A DNA stretch of 64,000 nt from Microvirga sp. (GCF_014699075.1 NZ_JACXAB010000021.1:1-64000); one strand, 5' to 3'. Shown: positions 36,129 to 46,008, counted from the first letter of the stretch. The notes: generated from the sequence alone by a model not told the origin. Program-made: numbers and translations.

Positions 36129-37175
36129 ATGACCAACATGACGAGACGTGACATGGGCCGCTTGGCCCTTGGTGGCGCGGCGCTGGCCGCGATGGGCAAA
36201 AGCGCCCATGCACAGGCCGTAACAATCACGGTCAACGGCTCCGGCGGCAGCCTCGCGAAGTCGCTGGAGCGGATCTACGAGAAGCCGTTTACCGCCGAGA
36301 CCGGCATTGGCGTGCGCTCTACGGCCCCCGTCTCGCTCCCCAAGCTCAAGGCGATGGTTGAGACTGGCAACATGGAATGGGACCTGACCGAGATGGGCGG
36401 GGCCGACATGATCGAAGCCATCAAGAACGGCTGGCTGACTGAGATCGACTGGTCGATCGTCGATCCCGACAACAAGCTGCCGCCGATCGCGCGCCAGAAA
36501 TATGGGATGGTCACCTCGACTTTCTCGACCGTGATCGCCTATCGCACCGACAAGTTCGGCGGCAAGGCACCGAAATCCTGGGCCGATTTCTGGGATGTGA
36601 AGAGCTTCCCGGGGCCGCGCGCCCTTCAGGATTCGCCGGTACAGAACCTCGAATTCGCGCTGCTGGCCGACGGCGTGCCGGCCGACAAGCTCTATCCCCT
36701 CGATGTTGAGCGTGCCTTCAAGAAGCTCGACCAGATCAAAGGCAATGTCGCGGCCTGGTGGACGACCGGTGCGCAGCAGGTCCAGCTCCTTGTCGATGGC
36801 GAGGCGGTGATGGGCACGGTCTGGAACGGGCGCGTTCCGCCGCTCAAGAAGGAAGGCAAGCCGGTCGACATCATCTGGAACGGCGGCGCGCTGCAGCTCT
36901 CCTATTGGGCGGTGCCGAAGGGTGCCAAGCATCCGCGCGAGGCGATGCTCTACATGAAGTCGCGCCTCGATCCAGACAAAGGCGCGCAGCTCCTGCAGGA
37001 TTCGCCGTACCCCGGTTTCGCGCCGGGCCTGATCGAGAAGGTCAATCCCGAACTCGCAAAGACCCTGCCGATCCACCCCGACAATGTTGCGGTCCAGTAC
37101 AGATTTGACCCGGATTATTGGAGCGAGCATCGGCAAAAGCTGACCGAGCGCTGGGCCGCCTGGCTGTTGACCTGA
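36129..37175 (+). CDS. ABC transporter substrate-binding protein (PotD/family 1 type)
   Basis: This 348-aa periplasmic protein has a Tat-like signal (TRRDMGRLALGGAALAAMGK, cleavage after AHA). The mature protein matches polyamine-type binding proteins: VNGSGGSLAKSLERIYEKPF, TEMGGADMIEAIKNGWL and SWADFWDVKSFPGPRAL. GGGAGG lies before the start. The ligand is unknown; the acyl-CoA enzymes downstream suggest a carboxylate-bearing amine. Confidence 0.9.
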   Translation: MTNMTRRDMGRLALGGAALAAMGKSAHAQAVTITVNGSGGSLAKSLERIYEKPFTAETGIGVRSTAPVSLPKLKAMVETGNMEWDLTEMGGADMIEAIKNGWLTEIDWSIVDPDNKLPPIARQKYGMVTSTFSTVIAYRTDKFGGKAPKSWADFWDVKSFPGPRALQDSPVQNLEFALLADGVPADKLYPLDVERAFKKLDQIKGNVAAWWTTGAQQVQLLVDGEAVMGTVWNGRVPPLKKEGKPVDIIWNGGALQLSYWAVPKGAKHPREAMLYMKSRLDPDKGAQLLQDSPYPGFAPGLIEKVNPELAKTLPIHPDNVAVQYRFDPDYWSEHRQKLTERWAAWLLT

Positions 37176-37188
37176 CGCAGTCGACGAG

Positions 37189-38040
37189 ATGGGGTACAGG
37201 ATCTTGTCCAGAAAGTCGATGGTGGCGCCACTTCTAGTCGCGCCGCTCCTGCTGCTCTTCGCGATCTTCTTTGTGGTCCCGTTCATCGAGATCATGCGGA
37301 TTTCGTTCTCGGGCCAGGGTGGCGCGCTCGCGGGCGCCACCTGGCTCATGTCGTCGTCACTCTTTGCGGTGATCTTCGTCAACACACTGAAGCTCGCGCT
37401 GACGGTGACGCTGATCTGCCTCGGCCTCGGCTACCCCGCCGCGTGCTTCATCGCAGGCCAACCGGCCTCCCAGCGCGGCATCTATCTCGCGCTGGTGCTG
37501 CTGCCGTTCTGGACTAGCGTTCTCGTGCGTACCTACACGTGGGCGCTGGTGCTCGGACGCGAGGGTCTGCTCAACGCCTCGCTGATCTGGCTTGGCCTCG
37601 CCGACGAGCCGCAGCGCTTCATGTTCACACCGCTCGCCGTGCATCTCGGCATGGTCCAGATCCTACTGCCCGTGGCGATCTTGACCCTGGTCGGCGTCAT
37701 GACTGAGCTCGATCCGGGGCTAACGCGGGCTGCGCGGGTCCTTGGCGCCTCGCCCTGGCGTGCATTCTGGCATGTCTACCTGCCGATGACGAAGCCCGGC
37801 ATCGTCGCCGCCGCGATGCTGCTCTTCATCCTCTCGCTCGGCTTCTACATCACGCCGGCGCTGCTGGGCGGGCCGCGCCATCGTACGATTGCTAATCTGA
37901 TCGACCTCCAGGTCCACCAGATGAACGACTGGACATCCGCCTCGGCCATGGCTCTCGTCCTGCTGGCGACGACGATCGTTGCGGTGGTACTGCTGCGCTG
38001 GCTCGTGCCGGACCGCAATCTTCATGGGGGCGCCCGATGA
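37189..38040 (+). CDS. ABC transporter permease (PotB-like)
   Basis: This 283-aa protein has six predicted membrane helices. The EAA loop at the C-terminal half (TRAARVLGASPWRAFWHVYL) contacts the ATPase. The N-terminal helix begins at MVAPLLVAPLLLLF; the ATG at 37219 is an alternative start. It overlaps the next permease gene by ATGA. Confidence 0.88.
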   Translation: MGYRILSRKSMVAPLLVAPLLLLFAIFFVVPFIEIMRISFSGQGGALAGATWLMSSSLFAVIFVNTLKLALTVTLICLGLGYPAACFIAGQPASQRGIYLALVLLPFWTSVLVRTYTWALVLGREGLLNASLIWLGLADEPQRFMFTPLAVHLGMVQILLPVAILTLVGVMTELDPGLTRAARVLGASPWRAFWHVYLPMTKPGIVAAAMLLFILSLGFYITPALLGGPRHRTIANLIDLQVHQMNDWTSASAMALVLLATTIVAVVLLRWLVPDRNLHGGAR

Positions 38041-38846
38041 GCCCCCGTCTCGTCCGCTTCGGGCTTGGCCTCTGGTTCTGTGCCATCGTCTTGTTCCTGC
38101 TCTTCCCACTGGTGTTCTTGATCCCGCTCTCATTCAACGAGTCGGAGATCCTGAGCTTCCCGCCAACGGTCTGGTCGCTGCGCTGGTACCGCGTGCTTTT
38201 CCTAGATGCGTCGTGGAGCAACGCGCTCTGGCTCAGCGTCAAGATCGGCGTTCTTGTGACGATCCTGTCCCTCGTTATCGGAACGGCGAGCGCACTCGCG
38301 ATCGTGCGGCACCGACTGCCCGGTGCCAGCCTGCTCTACGGACTGTCGATCGCGCCACTGATCGTGCCGAGCATCGTCATCGCGCTCGGCATGTTCATGC
38401 TATTCGCGCGTTTGCAATGGCTGGAAAGCCTGACGACGCTGGTCTTCGCCCATACCGTGGTCGCCGTGCCGTACGTGATCGTGGTGGTGAGCGCGGCGCT
38501 GCGCAATCTCGACGAGACGATCGAGCGCGCCGCCCGCGTCCTCGGTGCTGACCCATGGCGGACCTTCTTGCTGGTGACGCTGCCTGCACTTAGGCCCGCT
38601 ATCCTCGCGGGGGCGATGTTCGCCTTCTTCGCGTCATTTGACGATCTCGTCATCACGCTCTTTGTCTCGGGAGCGATGGAGACATTGCCCCTTCGTATCT
38701 GGAATGACCTGAACCTGAGGCTTGACCCCACCGTCGCTGCAGCCTCCTGCGTGATGGTGGCGATGTCGATGATCGGGCTCGGAATCGCAGAATTCGCACG
38801 AAGCGCCGGGCTGCGCCGGCTGAGAATGGAGAATACCGATGGATGA
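38037..38846 (+). CDS. ABC transporter permease (PotC-like)
   Basis: This 269-aa protein has six predicted helices and an EAA loop (ERAARVLGADPWRTFLLVTL). It pairs with the PotB-like permease. Start and stop both overlap neighbours (ATGA with PotB-like; 8 bp with the acyl-CoA synthetase gene), so uptake and activation of the substrate are translationally coupled. Confidence 0.88.
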   Translation: MSPRLVRFGLGLWFCAIVLFLLFPLVFLIPLSFNESEILSFPPTVWSLRWYRVLFLDASWSNALWLSVKIGVLVTILSLVIGTASALAIVRHRLPGASLLYGLSIAPLIVPSIVIALGMFMLFARLQWLESLTTLVFAHTVVAVPYVIVVVSAALRNLDETIERAARVLGADPWRTFLLVTLPALRPAILAGAMFAFFASFDDLVITLFVSGAMETLPLRIWNDLNLRLDPTVAAASCVMVAMSMIGLGIAEFARSAGLRRLRMENTDG

Positions 38847-40458
38847 AGAACTGCGGGCCGCGGCGGAATTGCGAGCCATGATTGAGGCGGAGCCATTCCC
38901 ACGCAATCTCCCTGCTTTCGTCGATGCCTGTGCCGCCGAGCTCGGCGATGCTCCTGCAGCGAACTTCTTCGAGGCTGGCGTTACCCTCAGTTACCGCGAA
39001 CTCGCTGCTAAGACCCGCGCTATCGCGGCAGGTCTGGCCGCGCGTGGCATCGGCTTCGGCGATCGAGTCGGTGTCATGCTGCCGAACATCGCGGCCTTCC
39101 CGCTGACCTGGCTGGCATTGGCGCGCCTGGGCGCGATTATGGTTCCCATCAACGTGCGCTATACCCCGCGCGAGGTCGCCTATGTGCTAACCGACAGTGG
39201 CGCGGAGACAATCGTTATCGAAGCTTCCGGGCTGGCAGAGATCGGCGCGGCGCCGGAGGTCCGGGATCTCGCCGCCTTCGCCAAGCCGATCGTTGTCGGT
39301 GGCACCGACGGGAGCTGGGAGGCGCTGGCCGCGACGCCGGCCGAGGACTTCGTCCCAGCACGGGAGCCCGAGCTCGATGACCTCGTCAACATCCAGTACA
39401 CCTCGGGCACAACCGGATTTCCTAAGGGCTGCATGCTCAGCCATCGTTACTGGCTGACACTGGCACGAGTCGCCGCGATGCGTGCAAACGGCATCGTCAG
39501 GAACGTCCTTGCGGCTCAACCCTTCTATTATATGGATCCGCAATGGCTGTTGCTGATGGCGATGCGGCTGAAGGGCACGCTCTTTGTGGCGACGAAGGCT
39601 TCGGGGACGCATTTCCTCGACTGGGTCCGGCGCTACGGCATCGAGTACTGCATCTTCCCGCAGATTGTTCTGAAGCAGCCGCCCCGGCCCGATGATCGCG
39701 ACATTCCGCTCAAGATAGTTGCGGTCTTTGGCCTGCGGAAGGACATGCATGCCGAGCTGGAACAACGCTTCGACGTGGTGGCGCGCGAGAGCTTCGGCAT
39801 GACAGAGGTCGGCTCGGCGCTGTTCACGCCTTACGGCGCGACCTCGATGGTCGGCTCCGGCACCTGCGGCATTCCCTCGCCGTTCCGCGAAGCCACGATC
39901 CGAGACGAGGAGGGCAGGGAGGTTCCGCCGGGCGAAATCGGTGAATTGTGGATCCGCGGCCCTGGCATTCTCCAGGGCTACTGGAACAAGCCCGAGGCCA
40001 ATGCGGAGAGTTTCCGTGAGGGTGGCTGGTTCCGCACCGGCGATCTGTTCCGGCGCGATGAGCGCGGCTTCCACTACATCGTCGGACGGATCAAGGACAT
40101 GATCCGCCGCTCAGGAGAGAATATCGCGGCCCGCGAGGTCGAGGCAGTCATGCTGGGCTGGCACGAGGTTCTCGAGGCCGCAGCTATTCCCGTGCCTGAC
40201 CCTGACCGCGGCCAGGAAGTTTTGGCCTGCCTGGTGCTGAAGCCTGGCATCACCAAGGACCAATTCGACCTGGAGGGCTTCTTCGAGCACTGCACTCAGC
40301 ATCTAGCACCATTTAAGGTGCCGCGCTTCCTTGAAATCCGAAAGAACCTGCCGAAGACCCCGTCTGAGAAAATCGCCAAGCACGTCATTATTGCAGAGCG
40401 CGAGGATTTGCGAGCCGGTGTCTATGACCGTCTCACTCACAATCTGCAACCTGCCTGA
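38839..40458 (+). CDS. AMP-dependent acyl-CoA synthetase/ligase
   Basis: This 539-aa member of the ANL superfamily has P-loop YTSGTTGFPKG (residues 187-197), A5-type motif RESFGMTEVGS, A7 GWFRTGDLFRRDERG and A8 hinge GRIKDMIRRSGENIA, followed by the C-terminal Lys region (KTPSEKIAKH). It activates a carboxylate to an acyl-AMP and then an acyl-CoA. It overlaps the permease gene by 8 bp and is followed by an enoyl-CoA hydratase. The pairing resembles CaiC/CaiD of carnitine metabolism, a possible but unproven assignment. Confidence 0.9.
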   Translation: MDEELRAAAELRAMIEAEPFPRNLPAFVDACAAELGDAPAANFFEAGVTLSYRELAAKTRAIAAGLAARGIGFGDRVGVMLPNIAAFPLTWLALARLGAIMVPINVRYTPREVAYVLTDSGAETIVIEASGLAEIGAAPEVRDLAAFAKPIVVGGTDGSWEALAATPAEDFVPAREPELDDLVNIQYTSGTTGFPKGCMLSHRYWLTLARVAAMRANGIVRNVLAAQPFYYMDPQWLLLMAMRLKGTLFVATKASGTHFLDWVRRYGIEYCIFPQIVLKQPPRPDDRDIPLKIVAVFGLRKDMHAELEQRFDVVARESFGMTEVGSALFTPYGATSMVGSGTCGIPSPFREATIRDEEGREVPPGEIGELWIRGPGILQGYWNKPEANAESFREGGWFRTGDLFRRDERGFHYIVGRIKDMIRRSGENIAAREVEAVMLGWHEVLEAAAIPVPDPDRGQEVLACLVLKPGITKDQFDLEGFFEHCTQHLAPFKVPRFLEIRKNLPKTPSEKIAKHVIIAEREDLRAGVYDRLTHNLQPA

Positions 40459-40497
40459 ACGGTACAGCCCGCACCGCTTTATGAAAGGAAACCTACA

Positions 40498-41295
40498 TTG
40501 CCTCTTCATTACGAAAAGGACGGCGACATCGCTGTCTTCACCATTGAAAACGGTTCGGTGAATCCGACCACTCCCGCCATGCACAAAGAGCTGTTTCTCG
40601 CACTCAAGGATTTCCTTGCTGACCCGGCAATCCGCTGCGGAATTATTACGGGGGCGGGAGAGCGCGGTTTCTGCGCCGGCGATGACATCAAGACACCCTA
40701 TCACAAAGGCGACACGGCACGCGGGGAGCTCGGCAATCATCTTTGGCCCCACAGTGGCGAGGGCGAAACACCGCACGATTTTGCCTGGTCCCGTGACGTT
40801 CTCGGTCTGGAGCGCTTCAAGCCAATCATTGGTGCCGTTAATGGCTGGTGCCTGGGTCAGGGGATGATCTATCTGCTCGCGCTGACTGACATTCGTATCG
40901 CCTCGACGCGGGCGAAATTCGGCTTCCCGGAGATTGCATATGGCATGGGCGGGGCGGGCGGTACCTCGCGCCTCGGGCTGCAATTGCCACATACGGTCGC
41001 GATGTGGATGCTGCTGACCGGCGATGCGATGGATGCCGAAGAAGCGTTATCGCATCGGCTTGTCAACAAGATCGTGGCACCTGAAAGTCTAATGGATGAG
41101 GCGCGTCAGGTTGCGGCGAAAATTGCCCGGCATCCACCCGAAGCTGTCAGAATCGAGATGGAAGCATATTATCGCGGGCGCGAGCTTTCAAAGGAAGACG
41201 CTCTCGCTTTCACCAAGCATCTTTACCGCCTCCAGCGCATGGGCCTGCGGGAAGAGCTGGTGCAACCCGAGCGCTTCCTCTATCGTCAGAACTAA
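40498..41295 (+). CDS. Enoyl-CoA hydratase/isomerase (crotonase) family protein
   Basis: This 265-aa protein has a TTG start preceded by AAAGGAAA. The crotonase oxyanion-hole segment GAGERGFCAGDDIK and the second block NGWCLGQGMIYLLALTDIRI are present, with a catalytic-type Glu in KFGFPEIAYGMGGAGG. It probably hydrates or isomerises the CoA ester made by the preceding ligase. It is the last gene of the operon. Confidence 0.88.
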   Translation: MPLHYEKDGDIAVFTIENGSVNPTTPAMHKELFLALKDFLADPAIRCGIITGAGERGFCAGDDIKTPYHKGDTARGELGNHLWPHSGEGETPHDFAWSRDVLGLERFKPIIGAVNGWCLGQGMIYLLALTDIRIASTRAKFGFPEIAYGMGGAGGTSRLGLQLPHTVAMWMLLTGDAMDAEEALSHRLVNKIVAPESLMDEARQVAAKIARHPPEAVRIEMEAYYRGRELSKEDALAFTKHLYRLQRMGLREELVQPERFLYRQN

Positions 41296-41814
41296 GCTTG
41301 CAGAAGCCAGGGCTTAGACCGAAGAGATATCGAGGTGACGCGCGCTTTGCGGCCCACCTCGGCTTCTTCAATGGTCATGCGAAGCACAACCTCCTTTGCC
41401 ATATGTGGACCCGCACCATCTGGCAGGCGAGTAAGCGTCCAATTGATCCAGAGGATCACTCTCGCAGGGAGCCGCTGGAAGGGAATGTCAGGACCTGGCA
41501 CGGGGCTGACCTTATCCGGATTGCCGCTTTCTCGGCGTAAGCAGACCTTCGTTTTATCCGCTCAACATTACATTTTGACCCCAAGCCGACTTTGGCACGG
41601 AGATGCGACTGCCCAGGACCGGGCTCTGTTAAACATGGAGCATCGGCCGAGTGGCAATTGGTGGCACAAACCTCGTCCCACTCCACCACGATACGAATGG
41701 GCTCCACATCCAATCCGCACCCTTGCAGGGCCCATCACCTCGTTCGCCCGGGAGCTGGTACGGTTCTCATGCGCACGGACAGCAACCCCCGATCCGCAGA
41801 CGGTGAGGGGCCGA
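41296..41814. other. Intergenic stretch, no supported gene
   Basis: Minus-strand frames at 41292-41501 and 41456-41713 give partly protein-like translations (for example PIRIVVEWDEVC) but have no family match, start signal or neighbour overlap. They may be gene remnants. The end of this stretch faces the stop of the cyclase-family gene. Confidence 0.35.
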
Positions 41815-42603
41815 TCAGTCCAAGATTGCTACGGCCCGCGTCCAGCCCGCCGATGACCGGCGAAGCTTCACGGGGAAACAGCAGACCTGGAACCCTGTGC
41901 CTGGCAGAAGCTCGAGCTGATGGAGCTTTTCGAGGTGGCAATAACCACGCTCCCGACCGGCCTTGTGTCCTTCCCAGATCAGGCTGTAGTCGCCCGTCGC
42001 ATCGACCCGCTCCTTGGTATAGCTGAAGGGGGTGTCCCAGCTCCAGGCATCTGTCCCGGTGATGCGGACCCCACGCTCGAGAAGGTACAACGTCGCGTCA
42101 CGCCCGATACCGCATCCCGCGGATACAAAGTCGTCGTGTCCGTACCGTGATCCTGCCCGCGTGTTGACGAGGACGATGTCGAGCGGTTGGAGTTCATGGC
42201 CGATCCGTTCAAGTTCATGTGCAACGTCGTCAGCCTTGACGACATACCCGTCGGGAAAATGCCGGAAATCGAGTTTCACGCCAGGCTGGAAGCACCATTC
42301 GAGCGGAACCTCATCAATGGTCATCGAGGGCTCCCCGCCCTCACGCAGGGCATGATTCATGGTCGGGTGGAAGTGATACGGCGCATCGAGGTGCGTCCCG
42401 TTGTGAGTAGTCAGCTCAACCTTCTCGATCGCCCAGGCGGCGCCGTCCGGAAGCTTCTCCCGGGTGAGATCGGGAAAGAAGGCCTGCATCCGGTCGAGCG
42501 TCTCGTCATGGCCCAGATAGGTGATCTTCGGGCGGCTGAGGGGAGGATCGCTGATGACGTCGTTCTCAAGAAAAATGGACAGGTCGATGATACGGCGGGT
42601 CAT
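41815..42603 (-). CDS. Cyclase-family hydrolase (kynurenine-formamidase-like)
   Basis: This 262-aa protein has the metal-binding signature H67-NGT-H71-L-D73-AP-H77 of the cyclase/KynB family, whose members hydrolyse N-formyl or cyclic amide bonds with a divalent metal. It sits downstream of the branched-chain-type importer genes on the same strand, 31 bp after the LivF-like gene. It is probably part of the same catabolic unit as the amidohydrolase and fumarylacetoacetase-like genes on the other strand. Confidence 0.87.
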   Translation of the reverse strand: MTRRIIDLSIFLENDVISDPPLSRPKITYLGHDETLDRMQAFFPDLTREKLPDGAAWAIEKVELTTHNGTHLDAPYHFHPTMNHALREGGEPSMTIDEVPLEWCFQPGVKLDFRHFPDGYVVKADDVAHELERIGHELQPLDIVLVNTRAGSRYGHDDFVSAGCGIGRDATLYLLERGVRITGTDAWSWDTPFSYTKERVDATGDYSLIWEGHKAGRERGYCHLEKLHQLELLPGTGFQVCCFPVKLRRSSAGWTRAVAILD

Positions 42604-42633
42604 GGGGACTCTAGCTTATCTGGTTGTAGGAAA

Positions 42634-43338
42634 TCACAGGCCGAGGTAGGCTTCGCGAACGGCGGGGTCCTCCCGCAACGTCGCGCTGTCACTTACGCGA
42701 GTGACATTGCCAAGTTCGATCACGCAAGCCCGATCCGACGCCTCAAGCGCCATCTCGGCGTTCTGCTCGGCAAGCAGGATCGCGAGACCACGACCCTTCA
42801 GGACATGGAGCAGGTCGATGAGCTGATCGACAATGATGGGCGCGAGGCCGAGGGTCGGCTCATCCAACATGAGGACCTTCGGCTTCGACATGAGTGCACG
42901 TGCGATCGCGAGCATCTGCTGCTCGCCTCCCGACATGCTGCCGGCACGCTGGTCCCGCCTCTCGGCTAGCCGTGGGAAGAGGTCGAACATGTCGCGTTTC
43001 AGGGAAGCGATTTCCCCATGGGAGGAGCCGACCGCCCCGAGATCGAGGTTGTCGTCGACCGTCATTCCACCGAACACGTGGCGGCCTTCGGGGGACAGGG
43101 CGATGCCCTGCGCAACGCGGGCATGGGTCTGCAACCCGTCGATTCTCTTACCGTCCAGGATGATGCTGCCCGAGCCGGGAGCCATTCCGAGGATGCTCTT
43201 GAGGACGGACGACTTGCCCGCGCCGTTGGCGCCGATGAGCGCCAGGACCTCACCCCGGGAAAGCTCAAGGCTGACGCCGTGAACCGCCTTCACCGCACCG
43301 TACTGTATGGAAACTCGATCAAGCGTGAGCACGGGCAT
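42634..43338 (-). CDS. ABC transporter ATP-binding protein (LivF-like)
   Basis: The protein has 234 aa from the ATG at 43338, which overlaps the LivM-LivG-like gene by 20 bp. Walker A GANGAGKSS, Q-loop SPEGRHVFGG, signature MSGGEQQMLAIARAL and Walker B VLMLDEP are intact. The length is typical of LivF. It forms the ATPase pair with the LivG half of the fusion. Confidence 0.9.
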   Translation of the reverse strand: MPVLTLDRVSIQYGAVKAVHGVSLELSRGEVLALIGANGAGKSSVLKSILGMAPGSGSIILDGKRIDGLQTHARVAQGIALSPEGRHVFGGMTVDDNLDLGAVGSSHGEIASLKRDMFDLFPRLAERRDQRAGSMSGGEQQMLAIARALMSKPKVLMLDEPTLGLAPIIVDQLIDLLHVLKGRGLAILLAEQNAEMALEASDRACVIELGNVTRVSDSATLREDPAVREAYLGL

Positions 43339-45094
43339 CTTCCTTCTTTCGGCCGGGTCCGAGATACGCCTTGACGACATCCGGATTGCGGCTCACCTCG
43401 GATGGCGATCCGGCCGCGAGCAGCTTGCCCCGATCAAGGACCACGATCCGGTCGCAGAGTGCCATCATCATCCTGAGGTTGTGGTCGATCACCGCGATGG
43501 TCAGCCCGAACTCCCGTAGCCGCCGGAGCAGGCTTGAGAGCTGGTTGGCCTCGGTGTGGTTTAGGCCTGCGGCTGGCTCATCGAGCAGCAGGAGACGTGG
43601 CCGCGTTGCGAGGGCGGCAGCGATCGAGAGCATCTTTTGCTCCCCGTATGGGAGTGATCCGGCCTCGTCGCTAGCGCGGGCACCCAAACCCACGAGATCG
43701 ATGCACGCCCGGGCAAGCGAGGATCTCTGCCGTTCACGCTCCCGGTAGGACGAGGTCTGGAATAGGCTGCTCCAGAAGGTCTCGGGAATGCTTGTGTACG
43801 TCGCGGACAGCACGTTCTCGTAGACCGTCGTGTGGGGCGTCAGCGCCGTCTGCTGGAATGTCCTGACGAGGCCTGACTGAGCCGCCGTATAAGGTTCGCG
43901 TCCGGTGATCTCCGTCTCGCCGAACCTAACCTGCCCGACGCTCGGTTCAAGGAAGCCACTCATCAGCGAAAGGCAGGTCGTCTTGCCCGCGCCATTGGGG
44001 CCGATGATTCCAACGAGTTCCCCAGGCTTCACTGTGAGCGACACATCGTCTACGGCGGTGAGGCCGCCAAAGCGTCTCGTGAGGTTTGAGGCCGTCAGAG
44101 TATCGGCGGGGCTGAACCGGATCGGCGCTGAGGCGTCTGCATCCACCTGGAGAACAAGCGCCTTTGCCCTTCCCCTGAACCACGGTAGCAGGGCCACGAG
44201 GCCGTTGGGCTGCAAGCGTACGACCAGCAGCAGGACAACGGCGAAAATCGCGATCCTGTACTCGTCGATGAACCGCAGGGCTTCGGGAAGTATCGCGAAG
44301 GTCAAGCCCCCGAGCAGGGGGCCAATCAGGGTTGCCTTCCCGCCGAGGATCGCGATGAGGAGGCCTGTCGCCGAAAGGGTCGGACTGAAGAGGTCGGGAG
44401 TGAGGACGAGGGTCCGGGGCACGAACAGCGCCCCGGCCAAGCCGGCGAGCGCCCCAGAAAGCGCGATGTTGATGACCCGCTGGCGCAGAGCCGGCATGCC
44501 GAGACTTTCCGCGAGGGCACTGGATTCGCGGATGGTCGTCCAAGACCGGCCGACCGGACTGTTGATGAGCCTTCGGACGATCTCAACGGCGACCGCCAGG
44601 GCGATCAGGCAGAAGGCCAGATAGTACTGGTGAAAGCTCAGTCCGAGGCCCTCCAGTGCGGGAATGCGGGGACGGGGGACGATGAGGCCGAGCGGACCGC
44701 GGGTCAGGTCGATCCAATTCGCAGCCACGAGCCTCAGGATCTCGGCCGTCGTCAGGGTGGCAATCGCGAAATAGGCGCCACCGACCCTCGCCGAAGCGAA
44801 CCCGACCAGGGCCCCCAAGGCGGCCGCAGGGAGGGGGGCGAGAACCAATGCCAGCCAGAAATTGAGCCCGACTTTCATGACCAGGAGACCGGCCGCATAG
44901 GCTCCCAGTCCGAAGAAGGCTGCGTGACCGAACGAGACGTAGCCGAGATAGCCGACGGTCAGGTTCACGCTCAACCCGAACAGGGCGAGGATGGCCGCAT
45001 AGGCCGCCAAGCCGCTGTAGTAGGCATTCCCGGCGAAGGCAAACGGCAGGGCTATGCAGACCGCCGCAACCAGAAGGACAGAGATCTTGTTCAT
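43319..45094 (-). CDS. ABC transporter permease-ATPase fusion (LivM-LivG-like)
   Basis: The protein has 591 aa from the ATG at 45094; the longer frame is a shadow of the LivH-like gene. Residues 1-310 are a LivM-type permease (GLSVNLTVGYLGYVSFGHAA, about eight helices). Residues 345-591 are a LivG-type ATPase with GPNGAGKTT, the signature LPYGEQKMLSIAAAL (Y instead of S in LSGG) and LLLLDEP. The start overlaps the LivH-like stop as ATGA. Confidence 0.9.
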   Translation of the reverse strand: MNKISVLLVAAVCIALPFAFAGNAYYSGLAAYAAILALFGLSVNLTVGYLGYVSFGHAAFFGLGAYAAGLLVMKVGLNFWLALVLAPLPAAALGALVGFASARVGGAYFAIATLTTAEILRLVAANWIDLTRGPLGLIVPRPRIPALEGLGLSFHQYYLAFCLIALAVAVEIVRRLINSPVGRSWTTIRESSALAESLGMPALRQRVINIALSGALAGLAGALFVPRTLVLTPDLFSPTLSATGLLIAILGGKATLIGPLLGGLTFAILPEALRFIDEYRIAIFAVVLLLVVRLQPNGLVALLPWFRGRAKALVLQVDADASAPIRFSPADTLTASNLTRRFGGLTAVDDVSLTVKPGELVGIIGPNGAGKTTCLSLMSGFLEPSVGQVRFGETEITGREPYTAAQSGLVRTFQQTALTPHTTVYENVLSATYTSIPETFWSSLFQTSSYRERERQRSSLARACIDLVGLGARASDEAGSLPYGEQKMLSIAAALATRPRLLLLDEPAAGLNHTEANQLSSLLRRLREFGLTIAVIDHNLRMMMALCDRIVVLDRGKLLAAGSPSEVSRNPDVVKAYLGPGRKKEDARAHA

Positions 45095-45960
45095 GCGCGG
45101 GCACTCCCGAACAGCCCCTGCGGACGCACCAGGAGGGCGGCAAGGAGCAGGGCATAGATGATGGCCGTGCCGATTTCCTGCGGAAGGTAGATGCTCGCCA
45201 GGGCCTCTAGCACGCCAAGGGCCAAGCCGCAGACGACCGCGCCGGTCGCACTTCCCATTCCGCCGATCACGACCACGACGAACGCATTGATGATGACGTG
45301 CTGGCCCATGGCGGGCGTGAACAGCGTAACCGGGCTCAGGAGAGCGCCGGTGAGGCCTGCAAGGGCGGCAGCGGCGATGAATGTGGTACGTCGAACCCGG
45401 GCGGTATCGATGCCGACTACCTGGGCCGCATAGGCGCTCTGGGCGAGCGCCCGGATCTTCTTTCCGATCACCGTGCGACGAAGCACCAACTCGATGCTCA
45501 CCAGTAGCGCCATCCCCGTCACGAGGACGAGGAGACGCTGATGGCCCAGGACAATCGAGCCGACCGAGATGGCTCCCGGGATGCCCTCCACCCGTGCCGG
45601 GGTCGGACCCCACGATTGCAAGACGCCCTGGTGGATGAGAAGGCTGACGGCGAAGGTCGCGAGCAGGACGGTCGAAGGGCCGTCGCGCTTGTCCAAGACA
45701 GGTGCGACAGCAATCCTGTCGACCACCCAGGCAACCGCGCCCACAAGCACGATCGCCAGGGCGATCGCGACCACGTACGGCAGGCCGGCCGACGCAGTCA
45801 CCAACACAGCCGTCAGCCCGCCGAGCATGTAGAACTCACCATGGGCGAAGTTGATGACGTGGAGAACGCCGAAGATCATGGTGAGGCCCAGGGCCACAAG
45901 CGCGTAGGCCATGCCCTGGGTGAGTCCGTTGAGTAGCTGCTGAAGTAAAAGCTCTGTCAT
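45091..45960 (-). CDS. ABC transporter permease (LivH-like)
   Basis: This 289-aa membrane protein has the LivH N-terminus (LLQQLLNGLTQGMAYALVAL, GLTMIFGVLHVINFAHGEFY) and about eight helices ending at IYALLLAALLVRPQGLFG. It pairs with the LivM half of the fusion. It follows the substrate-binding gene by 48 bp. Confidence 0.9.
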   Translation of the reverse strand: MTELLLQQLLNGLTQGMAYALVALGLTMIFGVLHVINFAHGEFYMLGGLTAVLVTASAGLPYVVAIALAIVLVGAVAWVVDRIAVAPVLDKRDGPSTVLLATFAVSLLIHQGVLQSWGPTPARVEGIPGAISVGSIVLGHQRLLVLVTGMALLVSIELVLRRTVIGKKIRALAQSAYAAQVVGIDTARVRRTTFIAAAALAGLTGALLSPVTLFTPAMGQHVIINAFVVVVIGGMGSATGAVVCGLALGVLEALASIYLPQEIGTAIIYALLLAALLVRPQGLFGSARA

Positions 45961-46008
45961 GATTCATCCAGGGCCGTGCCCAAGGTTTCGACGGATCGGT
46001 GCGGTCGA

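Noticed and set aside
36093..37385. 430-codon minus-strand frame
   Set aside because: It is a shadow of the substrate-binding protein gene at 36129, which has a signal peptide, ribosome binding site and family motifs.
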